A stretch of 64,000 bases of DNA from Candidatus Berkiella cookevillensis (GCF_001431315.2 NZ_LKHV02000001.1:558001-622000); one strand, 5' to 3'; positions 52,643 to 62,851 are shown, counted from the first letter of the stretch. The notes: generated from the letters alone by a model not told the origin. Made by a program: numbers and translations.

Positions 52643-53746
52643 ATGCTTGAATCTGTACGTAAAATTAAAAACAGCTCTGCGACTATCTTAAAAATTCATC
52701 GCTATCGAGCCTTTTCTGCTGTTGAACGCGCAGATAGTACCAATTATGTTGATACAACAGGCACAATAGAGCATTCAATTGTTATTACAAGCAATGAGCG
52801 TTATTTTGCATTGCTAAAGCGTTTAGGGGCAGGCGCTTATGGTGTGGTAAAAAAAGCACTTGATTTGCTCTCAGGACAGGCAGTTGTTGTGAAAATAGAG
52901 CGTGTTGATGATACAGTCGCTTATTGCCAAGATCTGTATTGCTCAAAACTGGGTTCACAAAAAATAGAAGAGACAGAAATTCAGTTAAAGCTAGAAAAAG
53001 CACGAGCTCAGATTGGGGAGGCAGTACAAGAGCAGCTCATGCTTGAGGAGCAAGTCAATAAAGCTTTGGGCAGATTTCATGGTTCTTTATACCGAAAAAA
53101 TGCACAAGGTATGCGGAAGCGTTATTTGTTCATTGACTATGTAGACGCACAAAATCTCTATGAACAAAATCATATGCTTTCTTCATACCAAGAAAGTCTT
53201 GAGGTTGGATTGCAGGTTTTAGAAGCGCTGCAAAATTTACATGCGGTTGGTTATTATCATGGAGACTTAAATCTCTGGAATATCTTGTATTCAGCTGTTA
53301 AAACAGATGTTGCCCTCCCCTCCGTACACATCATTGATTTTGGATGCGCACTCAAAAATGAAATGGGAAAGCCAGCACAAGGTCAAATCAGAGGTACACA
53401 TATTGCACCTGAGTTGTTTCTACAAAATGAGACATCAGATTTGTGTGATTTCACCTTACAAACAGAAGTATTTGCAGCAGGTATGCTATTGTACGAATTA
53501 TTAACCAAAGATGTGTTTGATGCCTACCGAGATAAAAAATTTGCTGATTATAAGCAAGCATATCAGCAACATTATCAGGCTATTGTAGAAAAATTAAGAG
53601 TCCAATCTGATATGCCTTGGTGTGAACTTGTTCGACGGATGATAGAGTCAGATCCTAAAGATAGACCTAATTTATCGGATGCTATTGCGGAGGTTCGAGT
53701 ACTTTTAGACGCTATTTTAAAAGAAAAAAGTAAAATTAAGATGTAG
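52643..53746 (+). CDS. eukaryotic-like Ser/Thr protein kinase
   Basis: 367 residues. Complete kinase core: glycine loop LGAGAYGVVKKA (61-72), Lys84 in VVVKIE, catalytic loop YHGDLNLWN (205-213), DFG at 232-234 and APE at 255-257 (HIAPELF). An insert of mixed charge (about 90-145) lies between N- and C-lobes. No membrane segment or PASTA domain, unlike ordinary bacterial STKs, so an effector kinase acting in a host is plausible. It ends two bases before the convergent smpB. Confidence 0.88.
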   Translation: MLESVRKIKNSSATILKIHRYRAFSAVERADSTNYVDTTGTIEHSIVITSNERYFALLKRLGAGAYGVVKKALDLLSGQAVVVKIERVDDTVAYCQDLYCSKLGSQKIEETEIQLKLEKARAQIGEAVQEQLMLEEQVNKALGRFHGSLYRKNAQGMRKRYLFIDYVDAQNLYEQNHMLSSYQESLEVGLQVLEALQNLHAVGYYHGDLNLWNILYSAVKTDVALPSVHIIDFGCALKNEMGKPAQGQIRGTHIAPELFLQNETSDLCDFTLQTEVFAAGMLLYELLTKDVFDAYRDKKFADYKQAYQQHYQAIVEKLRVQSDMPWCELVRRMIESDPKDRPNLSDAIAEVRVLLDAILKEKSKIKM

Positions 53747-53747
53747 A

Positions 53748-54215
53748 TTACTTTTTTAAGATGCGTTGGCGACTGCGTTGCCAATCGCGTTCTTTGATGG
53801 TTTCACGTTTATCATGCAGCTTTTTACCCTTCGCAACTGCGATGAGTACTTTGACAAAGCTATTTTTCCAGTACATTTTCAAGGGGACAATGGTGTAGCC
53901 ATCTCTTTCTTTTGCGCCGATAAGCTTTCTTATTTCACGTTTATTTAGGAGAAGTTTTCGTGTACGTTGTGACTCCGCTGTGACATGGGTTGATGCACTA
54001 TTTAAAGGGACAATTTGAGAGCCTAGGAGCCATGCTTCATTATTTTTCAAAATAACATAGCTATCCGCAATATTTCCTTTCCCAGCTCGAAGGCTTTTTA
54101 CTTCCCAACCTGTGAGCGCAATACCTGCTTCTAAGGTGTCTTCAAAACTATATTCAAATTTTGCTTTGCGGTTTACGGCAATTTGATTGTTTTCTTCAGT
54201 TTTTTTCTTTTTCAT
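53748..54215 (-). CDS. smpB: SsrA-binding protein SmpB
   Basis: Binds tmRNA (17009) and delivers it to stalled ribosomes. 155 residues: [26 protein letters not shown] at the start, ANIADSYV-like [10 protein letters not shown], and a basic tail with [17 protein letters not shown] as in all SmpB. No oddities. Confidence 0.96.
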   Translation of the reverse strand: MKKKKTEENNQIAVNRKAKFEYSFEDTLEAGIALTGWEVKSLRAGKGNIADSYVILKNNEAWLLGSQIVPLNSASTHVTAESQRTRKLLLNKREIRKLIGAKERDGYTIVPLKMYWKNSFVKVLIAVAKGKKLHDKRETIKERDWQRSRQRILKK

Positions 54216-54381
54216 GATGTATCTGCCGGATTAAGCCGTTGAACTAAATTAAATATCTATGCGATTTTAAACTATATAACAATCAAAGAAAATAGTACAA
54301 TAAGGCCAGTCGTCGAGCTTCTCGGAAAGAAGATAAAGCTCATTCCCTGCAAAAAATACGATAGTTTACATTTTCAAGCTT

Positions 54382-54810
54382 ATGCCTATCATTACACAAC
54401 AACAAATACTGCCATACCACGCTGCTGACATGTATGCGCTCGTTAATGACATTGAACGTTATCCTGAGTTTTTGCCCATGTGTGTTGATGCAAAGATCTT
54501 ATCTAAAACAGAGAATGAGCTTTGTGCCACATTATTTATTCAAAAAGGGCCTTTACAGTTTAGTTTTTCAACACGAAATAATTTGATTGTAGATAAACAA
54601 GTAGAAATGCTTCTATTAGATGGGCCTTTTGAATATTTGAGAGGGAAATGGGTATTTACGGATCGCTCTCAAGGCTCAGATGTTAATCTGAAGCTTGATT
54701 TTGAAATGAAGAATACATTGTTGAAATTGACTTTGGGGCCTGTCTTTAGTGCCTTGGCTTATAGCATGGTTGAAATTTTTAGTAAAAGAGCGAAAAAATT
54801 ATATGATTAA
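54382..54810 (+). CDS. ratA: RatA-like START-domain protein
   Basis: 142-residue Coq10/START-type protein: LPYHAADMYALVNDIERYPEFLPMC near the N-terminus and GPFEYLRGKWVFTDR. RatA is linked to ribosome association, Coq10 to ubiquinone binding. Next to smpB (divergent) and overlapping rnfH, the usual order in gammaproteobacteria. Confidence 0.9.
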   Translation: MPIITQQQILPYHAADMYALVNDIERYPEFLPMCVDAKILSKTENELCATLFIQKGPLQFSFSTRNNLIVDKQVEMLLLDGPFEYLRGKWVFTDRSQGSDVNLKLDFEMKNTLLKLTLGPVFSALAYSMVEIFSKRAKKLYD

Positions 54811-55156
54811 GATTGAAGTCGCTGCTGCGACTACCGAATTGCAAAAAATAATTGCAATTGAAATTGAAGCTAATGCAAATATACGTCAAGCGATAGAATT
54901 GTCAGGTATTTTGTCCTATTTTACAGACTTTCCTACAGTCACATTGCTTGAGGCTTGTGGTTTTTCTGTTGGTGTTTATAGCAAAGCTGCGACAATGGAT
55001 ACTGTTTTACAAGATGGGGACAGAGTAGAAATTTATTTGCCTTTAAAACAAAGTGCAATCGATGCGCGCAAAGCAAGAGTGCAGCAGAAGAAAGCGCGTC
55101 AGAAAGTCAGGCACAAAAAAGTAAGACCTACGCGTTTTGCTTCATTGCATGAGTAG
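54803..55156 (+). CDS. rnfH: RnfH-family ubiquitin-like protein
   Basis: 117 residues from ATG 54803, which overlaps the ratA stop by eight bases. Beta-grasp core with IKIEVAAATTELQKII and the C-terminal DGDRVEIYLPLKQ(S)AIDARKAR, typical of RnfH. Basic Lys/Arg tail. Its 3' end overlaps bamE on the other strand by 29 bases. Confidence 0.9.
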   Translation: MIKIEVAAATTELQKIIAIEIEANANIRQAIELSGILSYFTDFPTVTLLEACGFSVGVYSKAATMDTVLQDGDRVEIYLPLKQSAIDARKARVQQKKARQKVRHKKVRPTRFASLHE

Positions 55157-55475
55157 GTGATTGATCGTGAATGACATGATCGACTTTGCCATTTACAAAG
55201 AAAACAGCAAGGTGCTTGCGCTCAATGTCGCCATGCCGAGGTTTTAAATAATAAACATAATCCCAGCGTTGATTGTGAAATACATCTTGCAACAGAGGTG
55301 TTCCCATGATGAAGCGTACTTGATCTTCATTCATACCAGGTTGAAGTTGAGCAACTTTCTCTTCAGATATAGTATTGCCTTGCTGAATTGCAAAGCGATA
55401 GGGCTTGAAAGCACAATTATTTAAAAGTAACAGTGTCAGTCCAACGAAAATCGCTTTTATTAATTGTTTTTTCAT
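55128..55475 (-). CDS. bamE: outer membrane assembly lipoprotein BamE
   Basis: 115 residues with a lipoprotein signal (lipobox LLNNC, Cys about 21), then ISEEKVAQLQPGMNEDQVRFIMGTPLLQDVF and YVYYLKPRHG, the SmpA/OmlA core. Part of the BAM complex that inserts outer membrane proteins. Divergent from fur. Confidence 0.92.
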   Translation of the reverse strand: MKKQLIKAIFVGLTLLLLNNCAFKPYRFAIQQGNTISEEKVAQLQPGMNEDQVRFIMGTPLLQDVFHNQRWDYVYYLKPRHGDIERKHLAVFFVNGKVDHVIHDQSPTHAMKQNA

Positions 55476-55645
55476 AGTTTTTTAGACGCATAGTTAATTA
55501 TTTTTTAAGCATGCAAAGGCTAACATGCTGAACTTCATCAATCAACTATATCCTTCGTATTGCGCGCTTATCTTGCAGACGATAAATAATTGTGATAGCT
55601 TACTCTGGATTTTTAGCGAATAATTTAAGCAAGGGCATTAGTGAT

Positions 55646-56068
55646 ATGACAGATGTCAAACTAGAAAATACCGAATTACGTAAAGCGGGTTTAAAAGTGA
55701 CTTTGCCCCGGATCAAAATCTTAAATATTTTGGAAAGTTCTGCTACTCGTCATATCAGTGCTGAAGATGTATATAAGCAGTTATTAGAATCTGGAGATGA
55801 TGTTGGTTTGGCTACTGTATACCGTGTGCTTACACAATTTGAAGCAGCGGGTTTGGTCGTAAGACATCACTTTGAAACAGGGCATGCTGTGTTTGAATTG
55901 GATCAAGGCGAGCATCATGATCACTTAGTTTGCATTAAATGTGGTCATGTTCAAGAATTTGTTGACGATATCATTGAAAAGCGTCAGCAAGAAATAGCAG
56001 AAAAACTTTCTTTTAAAATTACAGATCATTGTCTTTATTTGTATGGTACATGCGGAGATTGTCAGTAG
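55646..56068 (+). CDS. fur: ferric uptake regulator Fur
   Basis: 140 residues from ATG 55646; upstream in-frame codons from 55592 lack the family start. DNA-binding region LRKAGLKVTLPRIKILNILE and VGLATVYRVLTQFEAAGLV; metal site HDHLVCIKCGHV and a C-terminal CxxC (CGDC). Iron-dependent repressor. Placed next to bamE and recN as in other gammaproteobacteria. Confidence 0.95.
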   Translation: MTDVKLENTELRKAGLKVTLPRIKILNILESSATRHISAEDVYKQLLESGDDVGLATVYRVLTQFEAAGLVVRHHFETGHAVFELDQGEHHDHLVCIKCGHVQEFVDDIIEKRQQEIAEKLSFKITDHCLYLYGTCGDCQ

Positions 56069-56118
56069 CCTTCGCCACTCATTTTTTGGTGTTGCTTCCT
56101 TTCTCAATGAACAACACT

Positions 56119-56261
56119 GATTCGTTGTGCGAATCAATTTTCTTTCTTTGTTATCAAAGAAAGAGGCACCTTTAGGTGCAGAGAAGGATTTTCAAAATAA
56201 TGTTTTAAAAAATCCATCTGCTCGCTTTAGCGAGCCTCTTCCCTTGATTTCAAGGGAAGAG
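56119..56261. repeat. series of four hairpins in the fur-recN gap
   Basis: Consecutive inverted repeats: GATTCG/CGAATC at 56119-56135, GCACC/GGTGC at 56166-56179, GCTCGC/GCGAGC at 56220-56235, and the perfect CTCTTCCCTTGA with its complement at 56236-56261. Only the convergent fur and recN 3' ends flank it. It resembles the series at 1418-1553 in layout, not in exact sequence. Confidence 0.6.
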
Positions 56262-56338
56262 AGCCATTCACTTCGTTCATTAGTAAAATAACTCGTGATG
56301 CCATCGTATATATTAGGAATGCTTAAACTAACCATGTT

Positions 56339-58033
56339 TTAAACACCCACAGCCTGTTTTTCCTGCTTAAGCAAATGCTTTGCTTGAGCACGTGCTTCCG
56401 CACCAATATCAATTCCCCCCAGCATTCTGGCAATTTCATCAACGCGTTCATCTTCCGTTAATTCATGCACAGTGGTTTGGGTTTGTTGCTTTGTTTTCAT
56501 CTTGGATACATAAAGATGTTGATCGCCAAAGGCAGCTACTTGTGGCAAATGGGTAATACAGATTACTTGCTGGTTATGGCTGAGCGTATGTAAACATTGT
56601 CCTACGATTGCACCTGTTTTACCACCAATGCCCACATCCACTTCATCGAAGATCAAAGTTGGAGAGGGTAAATCTTTCAGCGTTGTTAATTCAAGCGCTA
56701 AGCTGATTCTGGATAGTTCACCACCGGAAGCAACTTTGTGAATGGGTTTGGGTGGATGTCCAATATTGGCTGAAATACAAAAGGTTACCTCATCTAAACC
56801 AGAAGGGCTTAAGCCATTCGCTTCAGCAGTGGCTTCGCATAAAACTTTAAACTCCGCACCTTGCATAGCTAAGGTCTGGATATGTTTGGTGATTTCATCT
56901 TCCAATTTTTTTGCAGTTTGTTTGCGTTTTTGACGGAGCTGTTTTGCAATTTTCAGATATTCTTTGGTTAATATGTCAATTTGAGCATCCACTTCATCAA
57001 TGGATTGATTTTGTTCAATTAAGGTGGCAAGTTTGGTTTTTAATGTTTCATGGTAAGCATAAAGCTGTTCTGGCTCAATCTTATGTTTTCTTGCAATGTC
57101 GTGAATTCTGTCTAGTCTTTGCGTGATATCGCTGAGTTTTTCTGGATTAATTTCTAAATTATCCATGAAATGAGAAAGTTCTGATACAGTTTCATTCAGT
57201 TGTATACAAGCGTTCTCTAAACATTCTTTTACATTTTTAAGCGCTTCATATTTATCAAATAGGTTATTGAGCGACTGCTTGGCTTGATGAACAAGTTGCA
57301 ACGCATTACCACACTCTTCATTATCCAGCGAGTCAAGCGCTGTTTGGCAGGCTTGTAAAGTATGATCTGCATGCGCTAACTGATCATGTTCTTGATAAAG
57401 TCTTTGAACTTCATTGGGGAGTAGTTGTAGGTTGTCTATTTCTTCAATTTGATATTGTAATAATTCAATTTGGTAGTCCGCAGAACCATCGGTAGCGGTA
57501 ATTTTTTGTTTGCGATGTAGTAATTTTTCTATTTTATAGTACAGCGTTTTTAATGCATCAACTTCCTGTGTATGTTTGCCATACGTATCTAATATGCGGA
57601 GTTGTTCACGTGGTTGTAGTAGTACTTGGTGTTTATGCTGACCATGCATTTGGACGAGATATTCGCCTAAGAGCCTTAACTGTTGCGTTGTTGTGGGAAT
57701 GCCATTGATATAAGCTCGTGAGCGACCATTTTGATAAATGGTACGTCGTAAAATACAGCTTTCAGTTTCTTCGCTGTTCAGCTCTAAATCAGTTAACCAT
57801 AAAACAGCACCTGGCAGATGGCTCACATCAAAGAGTGCGGTTACTTCGGCTTTTTCTTGCCCGGGCTGGATGAGATCAATATCAGCACGATGCCCTAATA
57901 CCAGATTTAAAGCATCGAGTAATATACTTTTACCGGCTCCTGTTTCGCCTGTAATAACAGTCATACCTTTTTTAAAGTCTAATTCTGCTTCTTGAACGAT
58001 GGCTAAATTACGAATAGTGAGATGCTGCAACAT
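56339..58033 (-). CDS. recN: DNA repair ATPase RecN
   Basis: SMC-like protein for double-strand break repair. 564 residues from ATG 58033 (MLQHLTIRNLAIV), which starts at the conserved N-terminus; an upstream ATG at 58054 would overlap nadK. Walker A GETGAGKSILLDAL, long central coiled coil, signature SGGELSRISLALE and Walker B LIFDEVDVGIGG. The nadK gene lies upstream, overlapping or abutting. Confidence 0.95.
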   Translation of the reverse strand: MLQHLTIRNLAIVQEAELDFKKGMTVITGETGAGKSILLDALNLVLGHRADIDLIQPGQEKAEVTALFDVSHLPGAVLWLTDLELNSEETESCILRRTIYQNGRSRAYINGIPTTTQQLRLLGEYLVQMHGQHKHQVLLQPREQLRILDTYGKHTQEVDALKTLYYKIEKLLHRKQKITATDGSADYQIELLQYQIEEIDNLQLLPNEVQRLYQEHDQLAHADHTLQACQTALDSLDNEECGNALQLVHQAKQSLNNLFDKYEALKNVKECLENACIQLNETVSELSHFMDNLEINPEKLSDITQRLDRIHDIARKHKIEPEQLYAYHETLKTKLATLIEQNQSIDEVDAQIDILTKEYLKIAKQLRQKRKQTAKKLEDEITKHIQTLAMQGAEFKVLCEATAEANGLSPSGLDEVTFCISANIGHPPKPIHKVASGGELSRISLALELTTLKDLPSPTLIFDEVDVGIGGKTGAIVGQCLHTLSHNQQVICITHLPQVAAFGDQHLYVSKMKTKQQTQTTVHELTEDERVDEIARMLGGIDIGAEARAQAKHLLKQEKQAVGV

Positions 58034-58041
58034 ACGTGTTA

Positions 58042-58911
58042 TTAAATGCTCCAATTCAGTTTTGTTCTTAAAGTGTGGTAGTAATCATAATCCAGTGGGT
58101 GTAAAAGATTTAATAGCTTATCTTTCTTAGAAATTAGAATGCGATCGTTGGGTAGCACATTAAAATTAACTTGCCCATCGCAGCTGACACGTGGGTGCAA
58201 AATATTTGCAGACGTAATATGTAATTCAATCTTATCGTCAGAATCCAACACAATGGGTCTGCTGGTGAGTGTATGAGGATGCATGGGCACCAGCACAACG
58301 GCTTCAAGTGTTGGATGCAAGATAGGCCCTCCTCCTGATAGTGAATAGGCGGTTGAGCCTGTAGGGGTTGCTGTAATAAGGCCATCTGAGCGTAGTCGAT
58401 AAACAAACTGTTGGTTAATTCTGACCTCAAATTCAATCATACGTGCAATATCACCTGAATAGAGCACTACGTCATTTAAGGCTGAGCTAGATCCAATCGC
58501 TTGATTGTCTCGCATCAGTGTCATATCCAATAGAAACCTGCTTTCTGTTTGGTATTTTCCCTGCAAGATAGGTAATAAATATTGTTTGAATGCTTGAGGA
58601 GATATGTCGGTTAAAAAACCTAATCGACCACGGTTGATCCCGACCATGGGGCGTCCCCAATTCACAATGGAGCGTGCAGCATCTAAAAAGCTACCATCAC
58701 CACCGACCACGATGATTAAATCACAGAGTTCGCCTAGCTTTTCTTTGCTTAATTTGTTTACTTTAATACTGATAATTTCAGCGCATTCACTTTCAAGTGA
58801 AAGAGTATGGTGCTGAGATTGCAAGAATTGTACTAAAGAGGATAAAGTACTTTGTACTTCAGGATTGCCTGGTCTACCAATAATTCCGATATGCGAAAAT
58901 AAATTAGCCAT
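58042..58911 (-). CDS. nadK: NAD kinase
   Basis: Makes NADP from NAD and ATP. 289 residues with GGDGSFLDAAR (catalytic GGDG), GINRGRLGFLTD, the RSDGLITATPTGSTAYSLSGGGPI segment and a C-terminal SCDGQ. Forms an operon with recN. Confidence 0.96.
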   Translation of the reverse strand: MANLFSHIGIIGRPGNPEVQSTLSSLVQFLQSQHHTLSLESECAEIISIKVNKLSKEKLGELCDLIIVVGGDGSFLDAARSIVNWGRPMVGINRGRLGFLTDISPQAFKQYLLPILQGKYQTESRFLLDMTLMRDNQAIGSSSALNDVVLYSGDIARMIEFEVRINQQFVYRLRSDGLITATPTGSTAYSLSGGGPILHPTLEAVVLVPMHPHTLTSRPIVLDSDDKIELHITSANILHPRVSCDGQVNFNVLPNDRILISKKDKLLNLLHPLDYDYYHTLRTKLNWSI

Positions 58912-58964
58912 GCTAGTTGTTTAAATAATGAGCAAATTTAGTATATCATATCATTAACTTTAAG

Positions 58965-58994
58965 TTTCCTCTTGTAAAGTAAGTTAAGAGGAAA
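58965..58994. promoter_or_regulatory. inverted repeat upstream of hrcA
   Basis: Perfect 9-bp arms TTTCCTCTT/AAGAGGAAA with a 12-base spacer in the divergent nadK-hrcA region. It is not the CIRCE sequence that HrcA binds (TTAGCACTC-N9-GAGTGCTAA). Role unknown; possible operator or RNA hairpin. Confidence 0.4.
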
Positions 58995-59067
58995 GTATTT
59001 TTATGTTAATTGATTAAATTAATTTTAATTCCCAAAACGCATATAGCTTCAAAGATTAAAGAATGTT

Positions 59068-60108
59068 ATGAGTGATTTGATAATTTCAAAACGTGCACAA
59101 TTACTGCTCAAGCATTTAGTAGAGCTGTATTTGCGAGATGGCGTTCCTGTGGGTTCCAAAACATTAGTGAATGAAGCCATTACTTCATTGAGCCCCGCAA
59201 CGGTTAGGAAAGTATTAGGCGATTTGGAAGATCAAGGTTATTTGGTTTCTCCGCATACATCCGCTGGTAGAATTCCTACGTCATTGGGTTTGCGATTTTT
59301 TGTCGATAGTTTGCGTACTATTTATCCGCTTGATGAAGTTAATCTAAAACAATTTCAGGAAAAATTTGAAGCAAATAAGTTGTCAGATGATTTATTAACC
59401 ACGACATCAACAGTTTTATCAGAATTAACACGCATGGTTGGGGTTGTAACGCTGCCCAAGCGAGAGCATTTGATTTTAAGGCACGTAGAATTTCTGCCAC
59501 TCTCAGACAATCGTGTTTTAGTTATTTTGGTTTTAAATGAAAGAGAAGTACAAAACCGTCTTATCATTACTGATAAGCCTTATACGGCAAGTGAACTTAC
59601 TCAGGCTAGTAACTTTCTAAATCAGCATTTTGTTGGTAGAGATTTACTAAGCTCACGTCAGGAACTTCTACAATCTTTGCAGATAGATAAATTACAAATG
59701 GATAGCCTCATGCAAGCGGTTGTGGATGTTGCTGGAAAGGCATTCACTTGTGCTAAAAATAACCCAGATTATATTTTAGCTGGACAGCAAAATTTGTTAT
59801 CTGATCCCGCCTATGTCAAAATGAGCCAGTTACAAAAGCTGTTTCAAGCTTTTACTGAAAAACACCAGATATTGCACGTTTTAGATAAGTGTCTACAGAC
59901 AGATGGCGTGCAAATGTACATTGGTGATGAGTCTGGCTACGATGTATTCAGTGACTATAGCATCGTAACTTCTCGTTATTCGGTGGATGGAAAGTTAGTT
60001 GGTGTTCTGGGTGTGATAGGCCCTACACGCATGCCTTATAACAAAATAATCCCCATCGTAGATTTGGCTGCAAAAATGTTGAGCACAGCCTTGGATAATG
60101 AAAATTAG
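59068..60108 (+). CDS. hrcA: heat-inducible transcription repressor HrcA
   Basis: 346 residues: winged helix (RAQLLLKHLVELYLRDGVPVGSKTL, SPATVRKVLGDLEDQGYL), HTSAGRIPTSLGLRFFVD, and the C-terminal inducer-like domain ending GVIGPTRMPYNKIIP. Represses chaperone operons through CIRCE. No CIRCE is visible in this window, so its main targets (for example groES) must be elsewhere. Start of the hrcA-grpE-dnaK-dnaJ run. Confidence 0.95.
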   Translation: MSDLIISKRAQLLLKHLVELYLRDGVPVGSKTLVNEAITSLSPATVRKVLGDLEDQGYLVSPHTSAGRIPTSLGLRFFVDSLRTIYPLDEVNLKQFQEKFEANKLSDDLLTTTSTVLSELTRMVGVVTLPKREHLILRHVEFLPLSDNRVLVILVLNEREVQNRLIITDKPYTASELTQASNFLNQHFVGRDLLSSRQELLQSLQIDKLQMDSLMQAVVDVAGKAFTCAKNNPDYILAGQQNLLSDPAYVKMSQLQKLFQAFTEKHQILHVLDKCLQTDGVQMYIGDESGYDVFSDYSIVTSRYSVDGKLVGVLGVIGPTRMPYNKIIPIVDLAAKMLSTALDNEN

Positions 60109-60174
60109 ACCCCATTATTCACTCGTATTTTATATATTTAAGCAATTATACTAGCTTTATAGAGGTTAATAACA

Positions 60175-60828
60175 ATGGCTGCACACGATGATTCTCCTAC
60201 CAGTCTATGGACGCAAGGTCAGCAAGAAGAGGGAGATATGCCTCCGCAACGATTTGATGATTCTGCACCCACTCAAGAGCCTAAGCTTAGTTTAGAAGAA
60301 GAACTCAAGTCCTTGAAGGCGGAGCTTGAGAAAACAACACAAGCTTACAATGAAGCAAATGATAAAGCACAAAAAAATTGGGATTTATTGCTCAGAAAAG
60401 AAGCAGATCTACAAAATATTCAAAGACGTTCACAAACACAAGTTGATAATGCAAAAAAGTTTGCGCTAGAACGCTTTGCTAGCGAATTACTACAAGTTGT
60501 TGATAGCATCGAGCAGGGCTTAACCCAATGCAATAATGACAACGTGACAGCAAAAGATGTATTAGAAGGAATGGCTTTAACACGTAAAGTTGTATTAGAT
60601 GTGATGGAAAAAGAGGGTATTTTACAAATCAACCCTGAATCACAAGCTTTTAATCCTAACTTCCATGAAGCCATTTCTATCATTGAAACAGATGATTGTC
60701 CCCCTAATCAGGTGGTGTCTGTGTTTCAACCAGGCTACATTTTGAATGAAAGATTGTTGCGTCCTGCAAGAGTAGTTGTTTCTCGTGCAATTACGCCTAA
60801 AGATGAAGCAGATAATACAAAAAAATGA
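60175..60828 (+). CDS. grpE: nucleotide exchange factor GrpE
   Basis: 217 residues. Acidic disordered N-terminus, long helix (about 40-110, with QNIQRRSQTQVDNAKKFALERF), and the C-terminal domain FNPNFHEAISII and GYILNERLLRPARVVVS. Releases ADP from DnaK. A GATGCGC/GCGCATC hairpin (60834-60855) lies between it and dnaK. Confidence 0.95.
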   Translation: MAAHDDSPTSLWTQGQQEEGDMPPQRFDDSAPTQEPKLSLEEELKSLKAELEKTTQAYNEANDKAQKNWDLLLRKEADLQNIQRRSQTQVDNAKKFALERFASELLQVVDSIEQGLTQCNNDNVTAKDVLEGMALTRKVVLDVMEKEGILQINPESQAFNPNFHEAISIIETDDCPPNQVVSVFQPGYILNERLLRPARVVVSRAITPKDEADNTKK

Positions 60829-60913
60829 TAGTTGATGCGCTTGAAAACGCGCATCATGGCCACATTATACAGAGTAACTAGATTTATTTATTTTTGAATT
60901 GGAGAGTAAGAGC

Positions 60914-62851
60914 ATGTCAGCAAGAAACGTCGTGGTGGGTATAGACTTGGGAACAACCAACTCTTGTGTCGCGGTCATGGAAAATGGCAAGCCTCGCGTG
61001 ATTGAGAACAGTGAAGGTGATAGAACAACCCCTTCTATTGTTGCTTTCACCACGGACAATGAAAGACTGGTAGGTCAAACAGCTAAGCGTCAGGCTGTGA
61101 CCAACCCGCAGTATACCTATAATGCGATTAAGCGATTGATTGGTCGTCAATACAATGACGCTGCTTTGAGAAAATCAAAAGTAGCTTATGAAATCATTAA
61201 GGCTGACAATGGTGATGCATGGGTACAAGGTCGTGGTAAAGACAAATTAGCGCCACCCCAAATTTCTGCTCAAATCCTAGCAAAAATGAAAAAGACAGCT
61301 GAAGATTATTTGGGACACGAAGTAACGGAAGCCGTTATTACTGTTCCTGCTTATTTTAACGATTCACAACGTCAAGCTACCAAAGATGCTGGTAAGATTG
61401 CTGGGCTTGAAGTTAAACGTATTATTAACGAGCCAACCGCTGCAGCGCTTGCTTATGGCATGGATAAGAAAAATGGCGATAGCGTTATCGCTGTGTATGA
61501 CTTGGGTGGTGGTACCTTTGACGTTTCTATTATTGAAATCGCTGATATTGATGGCGAACAACAATTTGAAGTATTGGCCACCAATGGCGACACCTACTTA
61601 GGGGGTGAAGATTTTGATGAATGTGTAATTGAATATCTCGCCGATGAATTCAAGAAAGATCAAGGTATTGATTTACACAAAGATCCTTTGGCTTTGCAAC
61701 GTCTGAAAGAAGCCGCTGAAAAAGCTAAAATTGAGCTTTCTACACGCGAACAAACCGATATTAATTTACCGTATATCACAGCTGATGCATCTGGCCCTAA
61801 GCACATGAATGTGCGTTTAACACGTGCGAAATTTGAGTCGCTGGTCGATGAATTGGTACAACGTTCATTAGAACCTTGCCGTACTGCATTGAAAGATGCA
61901 GGTAAAACTGCCGCTGAAATTGATGCCGTTATTTTAGTAGGTGGTCAGACACGTATGCCTAAAGTACAACAAGTTGTACAAGATTTCTTTGGTAAAATGC
62001 CTCGTAAAGATGTGAACCCTGATGAAGCTGTTGCCTTAGGTGCTGCGATTCAAGGTGCTGTTTTATCGGGTGAAGTGAAGGACGTTTTATTACTCGACGT
62101 AACACCTTTATCATTGGGTATTGAGACAATGGGCGGTGTGATGACCAAATTGATTGAGAAAAACACCACTATCCCAACGAAGAAGAGCCAAGTCTTCTCA
62201 ACCGCTGAAGATAGCCAAACCGCTGTTACAATTCGTGTTTTCCAAGGTGAGCGTGAGCAAGCAGCACAAAATAAATTCTTAGGTCAATTTGATCTAACCA
62301 ATATTCCTTTAGCACCTAGAGGAACACCACAAATCGAAGTGACTTTTGATATCGATGCCAATGGTATTTTGCATGTGTCTGCTCAAGATAAAGCCACAGG
62401 TAAACAACAATCCATTGTTGTGAAAGCATCAAGCGGTTTAAGCGATGATGAAGTACAAAAAATGGTGAGAGACGCTGAAGTACATGCTGAAGAAGATAAA
62501 GCATTCCATGAACTTGTTTCTGCTCGAAATCATGCGGACAGTTTGATCCATGCCAGTGAAAAATCTATGAAAGAACTGGGCGATAAAGTTGATCCTAAAG
62601 AGCGCGCTGATATTGAATCTGCGGTTTCTGAGCTAAAAGAAGCCATTAAGAGTAATGATAAAGGTGTGATTGAAAAGAAAACAGAAAAGCTCACAGACGC
62701 TTCTGCCAAGTTAGCGCAAAGAATGTATTCACAAACTGATGCGCAAGCAAATCAAGGTGGAGGTGCTGCAGGTGATGCTGAGCACGCAAGCGGCAAGGAA
62801 GAGGACGTTGTTGATGCTGATTTTGAAGAAGTGAAAGAAAATAAATCTTAA
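60914..62851 (+). CDS. dnaK: molecular chaperone DnaK (Hsp70)
   Basis: 645 residues from ATG 60914, preceded by GGAG at 60901; the in-frame TTG at 60899 is not needed. Hsp70 signatures: [43 protein letters not shown], and the linker [16 protein letters not shown]. The C-terminal tail ends in [14 protein letters not shown], as usual for bacteria. ATP-driven folding chaperone working with DnaJ and GrpE. Confidence 0.97.
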   Translation: MSARNVVVGIDLGTTNSCVAVMENGKPRVIENSEGDRTTPSIVAFTTDNERLVGQTAKRQAVTNPQYTYNAIKRLIGRQYNDAALRKSKVAYEIIKADNGDAWVQGRGKDKLAPPQISAQILAKMKKTAEDYLGHEVTEAVITVPAYFNDSQRQATKDAGKIAGLEVKRIINEPTAAALAYGMDKKNGDSVIAVYDLGGGTFDVSIIEIADIDGEQQFEVLATNGDTYLGGEDFDECVIEYLADEFKKDQGIDLHKDPLALQRLKEAAEKAKIELSTREQTDINLPYITADASGPKHMNVRLTRAKFESLVDELVQRSLEPCRTALKDAGKTAAEIDAVILVGGQTRMPKVQQVVQDFFGKMPRKDVNPDEAVALGAAIQGAVLSGEVKDVLLLDVTPLSLGIETMGGVMTKLIEKNTTIPTKKSQVFSTAEDSQTAVTIRVFQGEREQAAQNKFLGQFDLTNIPLAPRGTPQIEVTFDIDANGILHVSAQDKATGKQQSIVVKASSGLSDDEVQKMVRDAEVHAEEDKAFHELVSARNHADSLIHASEKSMKELGDKVDPKERADIESAVSELKEAIKSNDKGVIEKKTEKLTDASAKLAQRMYSQTDAQANQGGGAAGDAEHASGKEEDVVDADFEEVKENKS

